Shown here in pieces: positions 63,936-64,000 of a stretch of DNA of 64,000 bases. The position numbers were made by a program, and so were the translations under genes. The stretch is from assembly GCF_030580675.1 (NCBI RefSeq), contig NZ_JAUQUB010000001.1:1736001-1800000 (forward strand), read 5' to 3'. The notes under the pieces are model-generated. The model had not been told where the DNA came from and ran no database searches. It saw nothing but the letters and a program-made list of their open reading frames with translations. The stretch's first letter is position 1, and the number at the start of each line of letters is the position of its first letter. The DNA is from Antiquaquibacter soli. GTDB taxonomy: Bacteria; Actinomycetota; Actinomycetes; Actinomycetales; Microbacteriaceae.

Positions 63936-64000
63936 TCACAGGGGAAGCCGGGCGGACACGAGCGTCGGCCCACCGGTCGGGCTCGACACCGCGAGGGTCC
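63936..64000 (-). CDS. sensor histidine kinase, C-terminal end (runs off the window)
   Basis: Only the last 20 residues are inside the window: TLAVSSPTGGPTLVSARLPL and a TGA stop. The SP-GGP-T-V-A-LPL pattern is the end of the ATPase domain of NarX/DesK-type kinases, and its place upstream of a NarL-type regulator supports this. Confidence 0.6.
   Translation of the reverse strand, partial: TLAVSSPTGGPTLVSARLPL

Overview
The window is high-GC actinobacterial DNA, about 70% by eye. The gene set (ileS under an actinobacterial-type T-box, two clpP genes beside tig, an rne with a long acidic N-terminus, DUF2510 and DUF4233 proteins, YcnI/CopC copper proteins, an archaeal-type ValRS) and many leaderless promoters suggest a Microbacteriaceae-like member of the Micrococcales. 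The species cannot be named from the sequence alone.

Layout. 1-6.4 kb: start of rplU, a DUF4031 gene, a three-gene metal-permease-like operon (ArsP-type permease, TIGR03943 partner, Ig/propeller protein), and rne. 6.7-14.3 kb: a VKOR-type redox protein, the T-box-led operon ileS-folC-DUF4233-ndk, and a DUF1648/GntR pair with an operator inside its promoter. 14.5-24.5 kb: two APH-fold kinases, an MHS-type transporter, a Pro/Thr-rich anchored protein, valS with two overlapping small genes, a winged-helix regulator behind six 14-bp-spaced TTGCAA repeats, a methyltransferase and a lipoprotein. 24.5-35.2 kb: peptide import and breakdown (one seven-gene operon plus a divergent M3 oligopeptidase). 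35.2-46.8 kb: an LLM oxidoreductase, a membrane protein with a ribbon-helix-helix-like tail, a BenE transporter, and an alpha-glucoside operon (ROK regulator, ABC importer, GH15, GH31). 46.8-54 kb: clpX, clpP2, clpP1 and tig on the minus strand, interrupted by plus-strand copper and TPR genes, ending at tRNA-Pro. 54-56.1 kb: a CASTOR/POLLUX-like channel and tRNA-Gly.

56.1-61.0 kb is a lower-GC, decayed island bounded by tRNA-Gly and a degenerate copy of its 3' half. It holds a serine-recombinase remnant, a three-gene operon (two-TM GAF protein, 60-aa protein, protein with an R-X5-H HEPN-like motif), a decayed overlapping gene pair and two orphan membrane proteins. The three-gene operon is the best candidate for an undescribed system, possibly phage defence, but that is inference.

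61-64 kb returns to core-like sequence: cupin, VOC and alpha/beta-hydrolase genes, a 57-aa membrane protein, a DUF2510 protein and a NarL-type two-component pair cut by the window end.

At least fourteen genes start 6-8 nt after a TANNNT-like -10 box and are probably leaderless. In three of them the TAG stop codon of the preceding gene is itself the start of the -10 box.
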